64,000 bases of DNA from Polaribacter reichenbachii. Its GTDB lineage: Bacteria; Bacteroidota; Bacteroidia; Flavobacteriales; Flavobacteriaceae. A program made the position numbers and the translations under genes. This document shows, one piece after another, positions 19,828-29,142 of this stretch. Location of the stretch: contig NZ_CP019419.1 of the NCBI RefSeq assembly GCF_001975665.1, positions 3,765,501 to 3,829,500 of the forward strand. The letters are read 5' to 3'. The notes beneath the pieces are model-generated. The model was not told where the DNA came from, did no database searches, and saw only the letters and a list, made by a program, of their open reading frames with translations. Every line of letters begins with the position of its first letter. The stretch's first letter is position 1.

Positions 19828-19835
19828 TAAATTTG
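19828..19835 (+). promoter_or_regulatory. -7 element for purL
   Basis: TAAATTTG matches TAnnTTTG exactly and lies 34 bp before the start codon. No -33 TTTG is seen at the usual distance. Confidence 0.45.
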
Positions 19836-19869
19836 CATTTTTACAACAACACGCAAACACTACTTAAAA

Positions 19870-22800
19870 ATGATTCATTTCTTTGGAAACAAAAGCAGCA
19901 AAGTATTCGCTGTTCAAACTACAAAAGAATTATCTTCAGAAAACATTTCTAAATTGGTATGGCTTTTTGCCAATCAGCCTAAAATAGATGAAGCATCAAT
20001 AGATGCTTTTTTTGTTGGACCAAGAGCAGCAATGATAACTCCTTGGAGTACAAATGCTGTAGAAATCACTCAAAATATGGGTATTTCTGACATTATTAGA
20101 ATTGAAGAATTCACTGCTGTTTCAGAAGATTTTTCTGATTTTGATCCAATGATTTCTGAGAAATTTAAAAGCTTAAATCAAGATTCATTTTCTATTGATA
20201 TTCAACCAGAAGCAATTTTAGAAATCGATGATATTGCTGCATACAACACTAAAGAAGGTTTATCTTTAAGTGATGAAGAAGTTGCCTATTTAGAAAGTGT
20301 TGCCACCAAAATAGGCAGAAAATTAACAGACTCTGAAGTTTTTGGTTTTAGCCAAGTAAACTCAGAACATTGTCGTCATAAAATATTTAACGGAACTTTT
20401 GTAATTGATGGAGAAGAAATGCCAACTTCATTATTTAAGTTGATAAAAGAAACTTCGAAACAAAATCCTAACGATATTATTTCTGCATACAAAGACAATG
20501 TTGCTTTTATAAAAGGACCAAAAGTGGAACAGTTTGCGCCTAAAACAGCAGATAAACCCGACTTTTATCAAACTCAAGAATTTGAATCTGTAATTTCTTT
20601 AAAAGCAGAAACACATAATTTCCCAACAACTGTAGAACCATTTAATGGAGCTGCAACTGGTTCTGGAGGAGAAATTAGAGATAGACTTGCAGGTGGGAAA
20701 GGTTCTTTACCTTTAGCAGGTACAGCAGTTTATATGACTTCTTATTCTCGCTTAGAAGAAAAAAGACCATGGGAACAAAAATTTGAAGCAAGAGATTGGT
20801 TATACCAAACTCCTATGGATATTTTAATAAAAGCTTCTAATGGGGCATCCGATTTTGGTAACAAATTCGGTCAACCTTTAATTGTTGGTTCTGTTTTAAC
20901 ATTTGAGCACGAAGAAAATGCTGCTTCGAGTGATGCTGCTGCAAGAAAATTGGGTTTTGATAAAGTGATTATGCAAGCTGGTGGAATTGGTTATGGAAAA
21001 GCAGAACAAGCTTTAAAAGATACTCCAAAAGAAGGCGATAAAATTGTAATTCTTGGTGGAGAGAATTATAGAATTGGTATGGGTGGTGCTGCAGTTTCAT
21101 CGGCAGATACTGGTGAATTTGCATCAGGAATTGAATTAAATGCAGTACAACGTTCGAATCCAGAAATGCAAAAACGTGCTGCTAATGCAGTTCGTGGAAT
21201 GGTAGAAAGTAAAGAAAATTTTATTGTTTCTATTCACGATCATGGCGCAGGTGGACATTTAAATTGTTTATCAGAATTGGTTGAAGATACTGGTGGTAAA
21301 ATCGATTTAGATAAATTACCAGTTGGTGACCCTACTCTATCAGCAAAAGAAATTATTGGTAACGAATCTCAAGAAAGAATGGGATTAGTGATTGCTGATA
21401 AACATTTAGAAACTTTACACAAAATTGCAGATAGAGAACGTTCTCCAATCTATGATGTTGGTGAAGTTACAGGTAATGACAGATTTACTTTTGAATCTAA
21501 AACTACTGGTGAAAAACCAATGGATTTAGCTTTAGAAGATATGTTTGGTTCATCACCAAAAACAATAATGACAGACAAAACTGTCATCAGAAAATATAAA
21601 AATCCACGTTATAAAACGAAGAATTTAAAAATCTATTTAGAGCAAGTTTTACAGTTAGAAGCTGTAGCTTGTAAAGATTGGTTAACTAATAAAGTTGATA
21701 GATGTGTAGGTGGTAAAGTTGCCAAACAACAATGTGTTGGGCCTTTACAACTTCCATTAAACAATGTAGGGGTTATGGCTTTAGATTATAATGGAAAAGA
21801 AGGTATTGCTACTTCAATTGGGCACGCTCCTATCGCTGCGTTAATCAACCCAGAAGCAGGGAGTAGAAATGCAATTGCTGAGAGTTTAACTAACATTATT
21901 TGGGCACCTTTAAAAGATAATTTAGATTCAATTTCGTTATCAGCAAACTGGATGTGGCCTTGTAAAAACGAAGGTGAAGATGCTCGTTTATACAAAGCTG
22001 TTAAAGCAGTATCCCAATTTTCTATTGATTTAGGAATTAATGTTCCTACAGGAAAAGATTCCTTGTCAATGAAACAAAAATATCCTGATGGAGATGTAAT
22101 TTCTCCAGGAACGGTGATAATTTCTGCTGCTGCTAATTGTAATGAAATCAGTAAAGTTGTAGAACCTGTTTTACAAATTGATGGAGGTAATATTTATTAT
22201 ATTAATATTTCTCAAGATGATTTTAAATTAGGAGGAAGTTCTTTCAATCAAGCATTAAATGCGATTGGAAATGAAGCTCCTGATGTTACAAATACTGCTT
22301 TTGTAAAGAATACTTTTAACACCATTCAAGAATTAATTAAGGGTGATAAAATTACTGCAGGACACGATGTTGCTTCTGGAGGTTTAATTACAACTCTTTT
22401 AGAAATGTGTTTTGCTGACGTTAATTTAGGAGCTGATTTTGATATTTCTTCTTTAAACAATGAAGATTCAATTAAAGTTTTATTCTCAGAAAACTCAGGA
22501 ATTGTTTTTCAAGCTGATGCTTCTGTAGAAACAATTTTATCAGAAAATAATATCGAGTTTTTTACGATTGGTACTGCAAATAATTCAGGACAGGTAAACA
22601 TCCAAAACAATGAAGATAATTTCTCTTTTGATGTTACTGAACTAAGAGATGTTTGGTACAAAACTTCTTTCTTATTAGATCAAAAACAAACTGCTAATAA
22701 TTTAGCACAAGACAGATTTGATAATTATAAAAATCAGCCTTTAACTTATAAATTTCCAGCCAATTTTACAGGAAAATTACCTGTCACTTCGAGCGCAGTC

Positions 22801-23547
22801 GAGAAGCCAAAAGCTGCAATCATCAGAGAAAAAGGTTCTAACTCAGAACGTGAAATGGCAAATGCCATGTATTTAGCTGGTTTTGATGTAAAAGATGTGC
22901 ATATGACCGATTTAATTTCTGGTCGTGAAACTCTAGAAGATATTCAATTTATTGGTGCAGTTGGTGGTTTCTCTAATTCTGATGTTTTAGGTTCTGCAAA
23001 AGGTTGGGCAGGAGCATTTAAATACAATGAAAAAGCTAATACTGCGCTAAAAAACTTCTTTAAAAGAGAAGATACTTTATCTGTTGGTATTTGTAATGGT
23101 TGTCAGCTTTGGATGGAATTAGACCTAATTAATCCTGAACACAAAGTGCATGGAAAAATGGTTCATAACGATTCTCAAAAGCACGAAAGTTCTTTTACAT
23201 CCGTAAAAATTCAAGAAAATAACTCTGTAATGTTATCTTCTTTAGCCGGAACAGAATTAGGTGTTTGGATTTCTCATGGTGAAGGAAAATTCAGTTTACC
23301 AGAAGCCAAAGAAAACTATAATATTGTGGCAAAATACGGTTATGAAGGTTATCCAAATAACCCAAATGGTTCTGATTTTAACACAGCAATGCTATGTGAT
23401 AAAACTGGTAGACATTTAGTAACAATGCCTCATATTGAGCGTTCTACTTTTCAATGGAATTGGGCCAATTACCCAGCAAATAGAAAAGATGAAGTTACGC
23501 CTTGGTTAGAAGCATTTATTAATGCAAAAAATTGGTTGACGAAATAA
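19870..23547 (+). CDS. purL: Phosphoribosylformylglycinamidine synthase (PurL, large type)
   Basis: The 1225-residue enzyme converts FGAR, glutamine and ATP into FGAM in purine synthesis. It is the large single-chain form: N-terminal PurS-like part, linker (VNSEHCRHKIFNG), two AIRS-type halves (ETHNFPTTVEPFNGAATGSGG and the GPLQLPLNNVGVMALDY region), and a C-terminal glutaminase domain with catalytic Cys in GICNGCQLW and His/Glu in MPHIERS. The linker before the glutaminase domain contains an in-frame copy of a palindromic intergenic repeat at residues 971-979 (see findings). Upstream and downstream terminators isolate it as a single-gene unit. Confidence 0.97.
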   Translation: MIHFFGNKSSKVFAVQTTKELSSENISKLVWLFANQPKIDEASIDAFFVGPRAAMITPWSTNAVEITQNMGISDIIRIEEFTAVSEDFSDFDPMISEKFKSLNQDSFSIDIQPEAILEIDDIAAYNTKEGLSLSDEEVAYLESVATKIGRKLTDSEVFGFSQVNSEHCRHKIFNGTFVIDGEEMPTSLFKLIKETSKQNPNDIISAYKDNVAFIKGPKVEQFAPKTADKPDFYQTQEFESVISLKAETHNFPTTVEPFNGAATGSGGEIRDRLAGGKGSLPLAGTAVYMTSYSRLEEKRPWEQKFEARDWLYQTPMDILIKASNGASDFGNKFGQPLIVGSVLTFEHEENAASSDAAARKLGFDKVIMQAGGIGYGKAEQALKDTPKEGDKIVILGGENYRIGMGGAAVSSADTGEFASGIELNAVQRSNPEMQKRAANAVRGMVESKENFIVSIHDHGAGGHLNCLSELVEDTGGKIDLDKLPVGDPTLSAKEIIGNESQERMGLVIADKHLETLHKIADRERSPIYDVGEVTGNDRFTFESKTTGEKPMDLALEDMFGSSPKTIMTDKTVIRKYKNPRYKTKNLKIYLEQVLQLEAVACKDWLTNKVDRCVGGKVAKQQCVGPLQLPLNNVGVMALDYNGKEGIATSIGHAPIAALINPEAGSRNAIAESLTNIIWAPLKDNLDSISLSANWMWPCKNEGEDARLYKAVKAVSQFSIDLGINVPTGKDSLSMKQKYPDGDVISPGTVIISAAANCNEISKVVEPVLQIDGGNIYYINISQDDFKLGGSSFNQALNAIGNEAPDVTNTAFVKNTFNTIQELIKGDKITAGHDVASGGLITTLLEMCFADVNLGADFDISSLNNEDSIKVLFSENSGIVFQADASVETILSENNIEFFTIGTANNSGQVNIQNNEDNFSFDVTELRDVWYKTSFLLDQKQTANNLAQDRFDNYKNQPLTYKFPANFTGKLPVTSSAVEKPKAAIIREKGSNSEREMANAMYLAGFDVKDVHMTDLISGRETLEDIQFIGAVGGFSNSDVLGSAKGWAGAFKYNEKANTALKNFFKREDTLSVGICNGCQLWMELDLINPEHKVHGKMVHNDSQKHESSFTSVKIQENNSVMLSSLAGTELGVWISHGEGKFSLPEAKENYNIVAKYGYEGYPNNPNGSDFNTAMLCDKTGRHLVTMPHIERSTFQWNWANYPANRKDEVTPWLEAFINAKNWLTK
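22781..22806 (+). repeat. Palindromic repeat read in frame inside purL
   Basis: CTGTCACTTCGAG, then CGCAGT, then CGAGAAG. The arms CTTCGAG and CGAGAAG pair imperfectly. The motif TGTCA-S-TTCGAG ... TCGAGAA-S is shared with 51470-51516 in the glucan operon. It encodes P-V-T-S-S-A-V-E-K at residues 971-979. Confidence 0.75.
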
Positions 23548-23568
23548 TTTTCGCCCTAAAATACTATA

Positions 23569-23598
23569 TATAAAAGGGCTTTTTAGAGCCCTTTTTTT
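23569..23598 (+). terminator. Terminator after purL
   Basis: AAAAGGGCT and AGAGCCCTTT form a GC-containing stem around TTTT, followed by a T run. Confidence 0.85.
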
Positions 23599-23638
23599 GG
23601 CTTTAATAGCTAGTAAACAAATTATACTATTATTGCAA

Positions 23639-24847
23639 ATGAAAATTCCAGAAAAATATCGATTTATTATTGAATTAGGAAAAGCGCTTCATACTTACGG
23701 AATTCCTTCATATAAAATTCAATCTTATTTAACAGAAGTTGCTAGCAATAAAGGAATTAATGCTAGTTTTATGGACTTTCCTACTTGGATTAATTATGCT
23801 TTTTATGATGATGATGAATCGTATAATTATATAGAATGTGTACCTCCAGGTTCTTTAAATTTAGGTGCATTTTCTAGAGTTGCTGAATTAAGTAAAAAAG
23901 TAATTAATTCTGAAGTAGACAGCAATGAAATTAGCAAAGAATTAAGCATAATTCATCAAAAAACAAAAAGAGTAAATCACTTATATTCAATTTTGGCGTA
24001 TGCATTTGCTGCTGGCGGATTTGGTTTAATTATTGGTACAAATTGGACCTCTTTTGGTTTTTCATTATTAACAGGTTCTTTGGTGTATTTAATGGTATTT
24101 CTTACATCAAAATCAAAATATATAGAAAATGTTTTTGAACCTTTAAGCGCTTTATTTATTACTGTAATCTGCTGTCTTATTAAACAAGTGTTTCCAGAAT
24201 TTAATGTGGTATTAACCATTTTAGCCTCCATCATTATTTTTGTACCAGGCTTAGGAATTACAATTGCTTTAGAAGAAATAACATCTAAAAATTTGGTTTC
24301 TGGCTCTGCAAAACTTTTTGATGCAATAATTCTATTATTTAAACAATTTTTTGGGGTGCTACTAGGTTTAGGTTTAATGAAATCTTTAATGGATGTTGAT
24401 CTAGCACACAATATCGCAGAAATACCAAAATGGATTAGTTTTCTTGGAATTCCTGTTTTATCCATTACATTATTCCCAGTATTACAAGTAAGAAAAAAAG
24501 ATATGTTTTTTGGCGCATTAACCGGTGCAATTTCTTTTTCTATTATTGTTTTGCTATCTGGTTTTGGAATATTAATCAGCACTTTTATAGGTACATTAAC
24601 TGTTGTTGGCGCTAGTGTTTTATTTGGTAAAATCTCTAAGACACCGAAAACGGTCTATTTAATTCAGGGTATTATTATTCTTGTACCTGGTAGTAAGTCT
24701 TTTATGGGAATTAGTAATACTTTTCTAAATTCACCAATTGCTGGTTCTGGAAATATATTTGAAGAAGTTGCCTTTATTTTAATGGGAATTATAGGAGGTT
24801 TACTTTTTGCAGGTACGTTCAGAGAAAAAAGCAGTAGTAGAGATTAA
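23639..24847 (+). CDS. ThrE-family threonine/serine exporter-like membrane protein
   Basis: Using the ATG at 23639 the protein has 402 residues. An upstream in-frame TTG at 23597 lies in the purL terminator and is rejected. The N-terminal soluble part (about 1-115) carries the ThrE/DUF1212 signature (LGKALHTYGIPSYKIQSYL, FMDFPTWINYAF). The rest is hydrophobic with about ten predicted membrane segments, including a second ThrE-like half with FVPGLGITIALEE and LVPGSKSFMG. ThrE exports threonine and serine from the cytoplasm. The exact substrate here is not shown. It is a single gene with its own terminator. Confidence 0.85.
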   Translation: MKIPEKYRFIIELGKALHTYGIPSYKIQSYLTEVASNKGINASFMDFPTWINYAFYDDDESYNYIECVPPGSLNLGAFSRVAELSKKVINSEVDSNEISKELSIIHQKTKRVNHLYSILAYAFAAGGFGLIIGTNWTSFGFSLLTGSLVYLMVFLTSKSKYIENVFEPLSALFITVICCLIKQVFPEFNVVLTILASIIIFVPGLGITIALEEITSKNLVSGSAKLFDAIILLFKQFFGVLLGLGLMKSLMDVDLAHNIAEIPKWISFLGIPVLSITLFPVLQVRKKDMFFGALTGAISFSIIVLLSGFGILISTFIGTLTVVGASVLFGKISKTPKTVYLIQGIIILVPGSKSFMGISNTFLNSPIAGSGNIFEEVAFILMGIIGGLLFAGTFREKSSSRD

Positions 24848-25156
24848 AAAACTATAAAAGAATAAAAAACTGTTTCAAAAATTTGAAACAGTTTTTACAT
24901 TAAAGGCAAATATTTAGGGTAATTAATAACAATCTAAAGCACAATAAAATACTTAATAAGAGGCATTCAAAAATATTTTTTTAATGCCACTCTTACTTTA
25001 GATTAGTGCTATATAAAGTCTCTAAGAATGTTAATTCTTATTTCTAAAGCCTAAATTATTTAACCTAATTTTAATCTTAAAATCAATTTAAGATTAAAAA
25101 ACTGTCACAAATTAGTTTTTGTTTGGTCTTTAAAGAAAAAACATAAACTTTTACAT
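24848..25156. other. Intergenic region (309 bp) with terminator and AT-rich inverted repeat
   Basis: Contains the terminator at 24865-24896 and an inverted repeat TTAATCTTAAA (25071-25081) / TTTAAGATTAA (25087-25097) about 60 bp before the next start codon, a plausible operator for the pentapeptide-like gene. No further gene is seen. Confidence 0.5.
24865..24896 (+). terminator. Terminator after the ThrE-like gene
   Basis: AAAAACTGTTTCAAA (24865-24879) pairs with TTTGAAACAGTTTTT (24882-24896). Confidence 0.75.
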
Positions 25157-25939
25157 ATGAAACATAAAATTACTTTATTAGCTGTTCTTTTTTTATCAAT
25201 TAGCTTTTTTGCACAAAAAACAATTGAAGCATCAGATATTTTAAAAGACATAAAAAATGGTAAATCTATATCTTATCAAAATGCAACCATTGTTGGTACT
25301 TTAGATCTAACTTATATGGATGAAGCTATGGAAAAACTACCATCAAAAAGAAAAAGTAGTTGGTGGGGAAATGGTAACTCATCTAACGAAATAAAAAAAA
25401 TAATCGAAGTAAGTATTTCTTTTATCAATTGTACTTTTAAAGATGATGTTTTAGCTTACATACCAGATGAAGATTCTGGCTACACTTTTACTGCAAGTTT
25501 CGAAGATATTGCCATTTTTAAGAACTGTAATTTTGAAAGAAAAGCCATGTTTAAATACTCTCGTTTTGAAAGTGAATCAGATTTTTCTGGCTCTTTTTTT
25601 GAGGATAACAGCACTTTTAAATATGCTAAATTTGATAAAGATGTAAGTTTCGAAAGCACTAAATTCTCTGAAATTTCTACGTTTAAATATGCTAAATTTA
25701 TTAGAAAAGTAAGCTTTGCCAACTCAGTTTTCGAAGATTCTGCAGTTTTTAAATACACTAAATTTAATAACGGAGTTTCTTTTTTTAATACCAATTTCGA
25801 AGAAGATTTAAATATTAAATACATGCAAGTTTCTGGAGATTTCGATATTTCTAAAATGAAAGTTGGTTATGATATCGACTCTAAATACACCAAAATAAAT
25901 GGTAAAGATTTTAATAAATATTTACTTATTAATAATTAA
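25157..25939 (+). CDS. Secreted pentapeptide-repeat-like protein
   Basis: The 260-residue protein has a signal peptide (hydrophobic residues 6-18, then FFAQ). From about residue 110 it shows a regular five-residue periodicity with F or A at every fifth position: units such as FKYAKF, VSFEST, STFKYA, VSFANS, AVFKYT. This is the pattern of a right-handed quadrilateral beta-helix. A conserved N-terminal segment (DILKDIKNGKSISYQNATIVGTL split by a linker) precedes it. No cysteine lipobox is present, so a periplasmic location is likely. Function unknown. Pentapeptide proteins are more often cytoplasmic or cyanobacterial, so export is notable. Confidence 0.7.
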   Translation: MKHKITLLAVLFLSISFFAQKTIEASDILKDIKNGKSISYQNATIVGTLDLTYMDEAMEKLPSKRKSSWWGNGNSSNEIKKIIEVSISFINCTFKDDVLAYIPDEDSGYTFTASFEDIAIFKNCNFERKAMFKYSRFESESDFSGSFFEDNSTFKYAKFDKDVSFESTKFSEISTFKYAKFIRKVSFANSVFEDSAVFKYTKFNNGVSFFNTNFEEDLNIKYMQVSGDFDISKMKVGYDIDSKYTKINGKDFNKYLLINN

Positions 25940-25962
25940 AGCTTATAAATAAACAAATCGAT

Positions 25963-25989
25963 AAGGTTGACTATATGTCAACCTTTTTT
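25963..25989 (+). terminator. Terminator after the pentapeptide-like gene
   Basis: AAGGTTGAC (25963-25971) pairs with GTCAACCTT (25977-25985) around TATAT, followed by four more T. Confidence 0.85.
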
Positions 25990-26146
25990 ATGCTCTAAAG
26001 TTTATATTTTATCGTTTTAAAAAATTAACTTTTACACTAAAATTTAAAGACTTAAAAATATCTCAAAAACAATAATTTAAAGGAAAATATAATATTAAGT
26101 GTCAAAAAATATATATTTCATAAAATAATATGTGTATTAATTAGTA

Positions 26147-26176
26147 TTTGTAAATTCAAGTTATTTTAGTATTTTG
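26147..26176 (+). promoter_or_regulatory. Promoter of the acyl-CoA synthetase gene
   Basis: TTTG (26147-26150), an 18-bp spacer, then GTATTTTG (26169-26176), one base off TAnnTTTG. It shows that the TTG at 26174 cannot be the translation start and supports the ATG at 26198. Confidence 0.6.
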
Positions 26177-26197
26177 CAATACTACAAAATAGACTCT

Positions 26198-27988
26198 ATG
26201 CCAACAGAAATTACAAGGTTATTTGATTTTCCTTATTATCAATTAGAAAAATACAATCTTAAAAAAGCATTTTCTACAAAATACAATGGAAATTGGGAAT
26301 CAATTTCTACACAAGAATATATAGATAAATCGAACCAATTAAGTAGAGGACTACTTAAATTAGGTATACAACCTAATGATAAAATTGCAATTATTTCTAC
26401 AGAAAATAGAACTGAATGGAATATTTGCGACATTGGCATTTTACAAACTGGCGCGCAAACAGTACCAATTTACCCTACAATTTCTAAAGAAGATTACGAA
26501 TATGTATTAAGCCATTCAGAATCCACTTATTGTTTTGTTTCTGATGTAGACATTTTAGAGAAACTAAATAAAATTAAAGGAAAAACTAAACTCAAAGGTG
26601 TTTATACTTTTAAAGATATAAAAGGCGAAAACAATTGGAATGAAATCTTAGAATTAGGTCAAGAAACCGACAATCAAGATGAAGTTGAAGCAAGAAAAAA
26701 CAATGTAAAAACCGATGATTTAGCAACATTAATTTACACTTCTGGTACAACAGGTAAACCAAAGGGCGTTATGCTTTCTCATAAAAACATTGTTACTAAC
26801 GTTTTATCTTCGGAAAAAAGAGTTCCTTTAGATTATGGTAATTCTGTAGGATTAAGCTTTTTACCTGTTTGTCATATTTTTGAACGTATGATATTATATT
26901 TATATCAATATTGTGGTGTAGATATTTATTTTGCAGAATCTATAGAAAAATTATCAGAAAATGCGCAAGAAATAAAACCGCATGTAATGACTGCTGTACC
27001 TCGACTTTATGAAAAAATCTACGACAAAATTATTCTTAAAGGAGAAGATTTATCTGGTATAAAGAAAAGTTTATTTTTCTGGGCCGTTAATTTAGGTTTA
27101 AAATATGAACCTAATGGCGCCAATGGTTGGTGGTACGAAAAACAATTGGCTTTAGCTCGCAAACTAATTTTTTCTAAATGGCAAGCAGCTTTAGGTGGCG
27201 AGTTAAAAATAATGGTTTCTGGTAGTGCAGCTCTACAACCAAGATTAACAAGAGTTTTTGCTGCTGCAGGAATGCCAATTATGGAAGGTTATGGTTTAAC
27301 AGAAACATCCCCAGTAATTGCAGTAAACGATCAAAAAGATAGAAATTTTAGAGTAGGAACTGTTGGTAAAGTTATTGAAGGTGTAGAAGTTAAAATTGCC
27401 GATAATGGAGAAATCTTAGTAAAAGGTCCGAATGTAATGTTGGGTTATTACAAAGATGATGAAAAAACGGCAACTGTTATGAAGGGAGAATATTTCTGTA
27501 CTGGTGATAAAGGGGAATTTGATCAAGATGGTTTCTTAAAAATTACTGGTAGAACAAAAGAAATGTTTAAAACCTCTGGTGGTAAATATGTTGTTCCGCC
27601 TTTATTAGAAGGTGAATTAAAACAATCTCTTTTTATAGAACAAGTAATGGTAATTGGAGAAGGAGAAAAAATGCCAGCCGCTATTATTCAACCGAATTTT
27701 GAGTTTATGAGAGATTGGATAAAACATAAACATTTAGATATAGGTTTAACTAATCAAGAAATTATAAGTTCTGATATTGTTATAAAACGTATTCAAAAAG
27801 AAGTTGATAAATGCAACAAAAACTTTGGAAAATGGGAGCAAATAAAGCGTTTTGAACTCACGCCTGAAGAATGGTCTATTGATGGTGGTCATTTAACACC
27901 AACAATGAAAATGAAAAGAGAAATAATTAAGAATATATATATTAATTTATACGAAAAAATTTATAGAGGTAATTTTTATAAAAGTTAA
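26198..27988 (+). CDS. Long-chain acyl-CoA synthetase (AMP-forming)
   Basis: With the ATG at 26198 the protein has 596 residues, a normal length for bacterial FadD/ACSL-type enzymes. It activates fatty acids to acyl-CoA at the inner face of the membrane. The P-loop-like AMP-binding motif YTSGTTGKPKGVMLSH, the motif GYGLTETSPV, and the C-terminal signature STGDKGEFDQDGFLKITGR-type stretch (here YFCTGDKGEFDQ then ITGRTKEMFK) are all present. A BLUF photoreceptor gene follows after 40 bp on the same strand without a terminator, so they may be cotranscribed. Confidence 0.92.
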   Translation: MPTEITRLFDFPYYQLEKYNLKKAFSTKYNGNWESISTQEYIDKSNQLSRGLLKLGIQPNDKIAIISTENRTEWNICDIGILQTGAQTVPIYPTISKEDYEYVLSHSESTYCFVSDVDILEKLNKIKGKTKLKGVYTFKDIKGENNWNEILELGQETDNQDEVEARKNNVKTDDLATLIYTSGTTGKPKGVMLSHKNIVTNVLSSEKRVPLDYGNSVGLSFLPVCHIFERMILYLYQYCGVDIYFAESIEKLSENAQEIKPHVMTAVPRLYEKIYDKIILKGEDLSGIKKSLFFWAVNLGLKYEPNGANGWWYEKQLALARKLIFSKWQAALGGELKIMVSGSAALQPRLTRVFAAAGMPIMEGYGLTETSPVIAVNDQKDRNFRVGTVGKVIEGVEVKIADNGEILVKGPNVMLGYYKDDEKTATVMKGEYFCTGDKGEFDQDGFLKITGRTKEMFKTSGGKYVVPPLLEGELKQSLFIEQVMVIGEGEKMPAAIIQPNFEFMRDWIKHKHLDIGLTNQEIISSDIVIKRIQKEVDKCNKNFGKWEQIKRFELTPEEWSIDGGHLTPTMKMKREIIKNIYINLYEKIYRGNFYKS

Positions 27989-28028
27989 AATTTAATTTCA
28001 GTTTTTGTCTATTTTCAAGAATTAAATT

Positions 28029-28442
28029 ATGTTAAGTCAATTAGTATATTATTCTATAACTAATGTAATTGTTTCAGATAAAGTTATTACAGAAATTTTA
28101 GAGTCTTCTCGTAAAAACAATGCTGCTCTAGAAATTACAGGCTGTTTACTTTATCATAATTACATTTTTCTACAGCTTTTAGAAGGTGAAAAAGAAAATG
28201 TAAACGAACTATTTGAAACTATTAAAAAAGACGAAAGACATTCTAATGTTACTTTAATAATAGAAGAAAATATCAACGAAAGAATGTACCCAAATTGGAG
28301 TATGGCTTATCACGATTTTAGAGCTAAAAAATCAGCAAAAGATAATTTTGTTAAAAGCATTGATTTTTCCTCAAATAATATTCCAAAAAAAACTGAAGCT
28401 ATTGATTTATTTTGGCGAATGGCAAAACAAATAGTAGTCTAA
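28029..28442 (+). CDS. Stand-alone BLUF-domain blue-light photoreceptor
   Basis: The 137-residue protein is a short BLUF protein: one FAD-binding light-sensing domain (about 1-95) and a roughly 40-residue C-terminal tail, with no output enzyme. Residues known to matter in the family are all present, at positions one lower than in the cyanobacterial PixD/Slr1694 numbering as I recall it: Tyr7 (YYS), Asn31 (NNA), Gln49 (FLQLLEG), Trp90 and Met92 (NWSMAY). Photochemistry is therefore expected to be intact. Short BLUF proteins signal through partner proteins. No obvious partner is adjacent other than the acyl-CoA synthetase upstream. Confidence 0.9.
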   Translation: MLSQLVYYSITNVIVSDKVITEILESSRKNNAALEITGCLLYHNYIFLQLLEGEKENVNELFETIKKDERHSNVTLIIEENINERMYPNWSMAYHDFRAKKSAKDNFVKSIDFSSNNIPKKTEAIDLFWRMAKQIVV

Positions 28443-28474
28443 AAGTAATATATTTTATAGCAAGAATACATAAA

Positions 28475-28505
28475 AAAATCCCTAGAATTAAATTCTAGGG
28501 ATTTT
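28475..28505. terminator. Bidirectional terminator between BLUF and thioredoxin-family genes
   Basis: AAAATCCCTAGAATT pairs with AATTCTAGGGATTTT across a minimal loop. A and T tracts flank both sides, suiting convergent genes. Confidence 0.85.
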
Positions 28506-28530
28506 CATTTATAATATTAAAATATTATAA

Positions 28531-29136
28531 TTAAACTTTAATAGAACAACCAATTGCTCTAGTTTCTGTTTTTTCTACTGTTTTACCAGCCAATAAAGCA
28601 TCAACAGCATCTTCTACATACTTTTCTGTAACAGCATCTGGGTTTCTAGAGCTATTATCAATTGCACCTATATATTTTACCTTCATATCATTTTTGGTTA
28701 CTATAAAAACATGTGGAGTTTTAGTAGCTCCAAATTTTGGATAAACTTTCTGGCCTTCATCTAACAAATAAGGAAAATTAAAATTCTTTTCTTCAGATCT
28801 TACTTTCATTTTCTCGAAACTTTCATCAGCAACAGCTTCGGGATTATTTGGGTTTATAGCAATTACAGGATAACCTTCATCTTCATACTTATCATTTAAA
28901 GCAATAATTCTGTCTTCATTTGCTACTGAATAAGGACAAGTATTACAGGTAAATATAATAATGTAACCTTTTGCATCATCATAATCTGATAATGATAAAA
29001 AATCACCATCCACATTTTTGAGTTTAAAATCTTCTATTTTATCTCCTATTTGATAGCCAGAATCTGATTTTAAAGTAAAAGCTGTTGCAGTAATTACAAC
29101 AACTGCAAGTAATAAAATGTTCTTTATTGTTTTCAT
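28531..29136 (-). CDS. Exported thioredoxin-fold redoxin (peroxiredoxin-like)
   Basis: The 201-residue protein has a signal peptide (hydrophobic residues 8-21) and an AhpC/TSA-type thioredoxin fold. The active site is CNTCPYS (Cys64, Cys67), the form found in the thioredoxin family near peroxiredoxins. The cis-proline segment is TKTPHVF. A third cysteine sits near the C-terminus (IGCSIK). It likely handles thiol-disulfide exchange or peroxide in the periplasm. The TlpA-like gene upstream ends 6 bp before it, so the two form an operon with related redox roles. Confidence 0.85.
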   Translation of the reverse strand: MKTIKNILLLAVVVITATAFTLKSDSGYQIGDKIEDFKLKNVDGDFLSLSDYDDAKGYIIIFTCNTCPYSVANEDRIIALNDKYEDEGYPVIAINPNNPEAVADESFEKMKVRSEEKNFNFPYLLDEGQKVYPKFGATKTPHVFIVTKNDMKVKYIGAIDNSSRNPDAVTEKYVEDAVDALLAGKTVEKTETRAIGCSIKV

Positions 29137-29142
29137 AATTTA

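Noticed and set aside
23597..23638. TTG start for the ThrE-like gene
   Set aside because: It falls inside the purL terminator; the ATG at 23639 begins the conserved part.
23977..24582. A 201-codon minus-strand frame
   Set aside because: Antisense to the ThrE-like membrane protein; its composition reflects the complement of hydrophobic codons.
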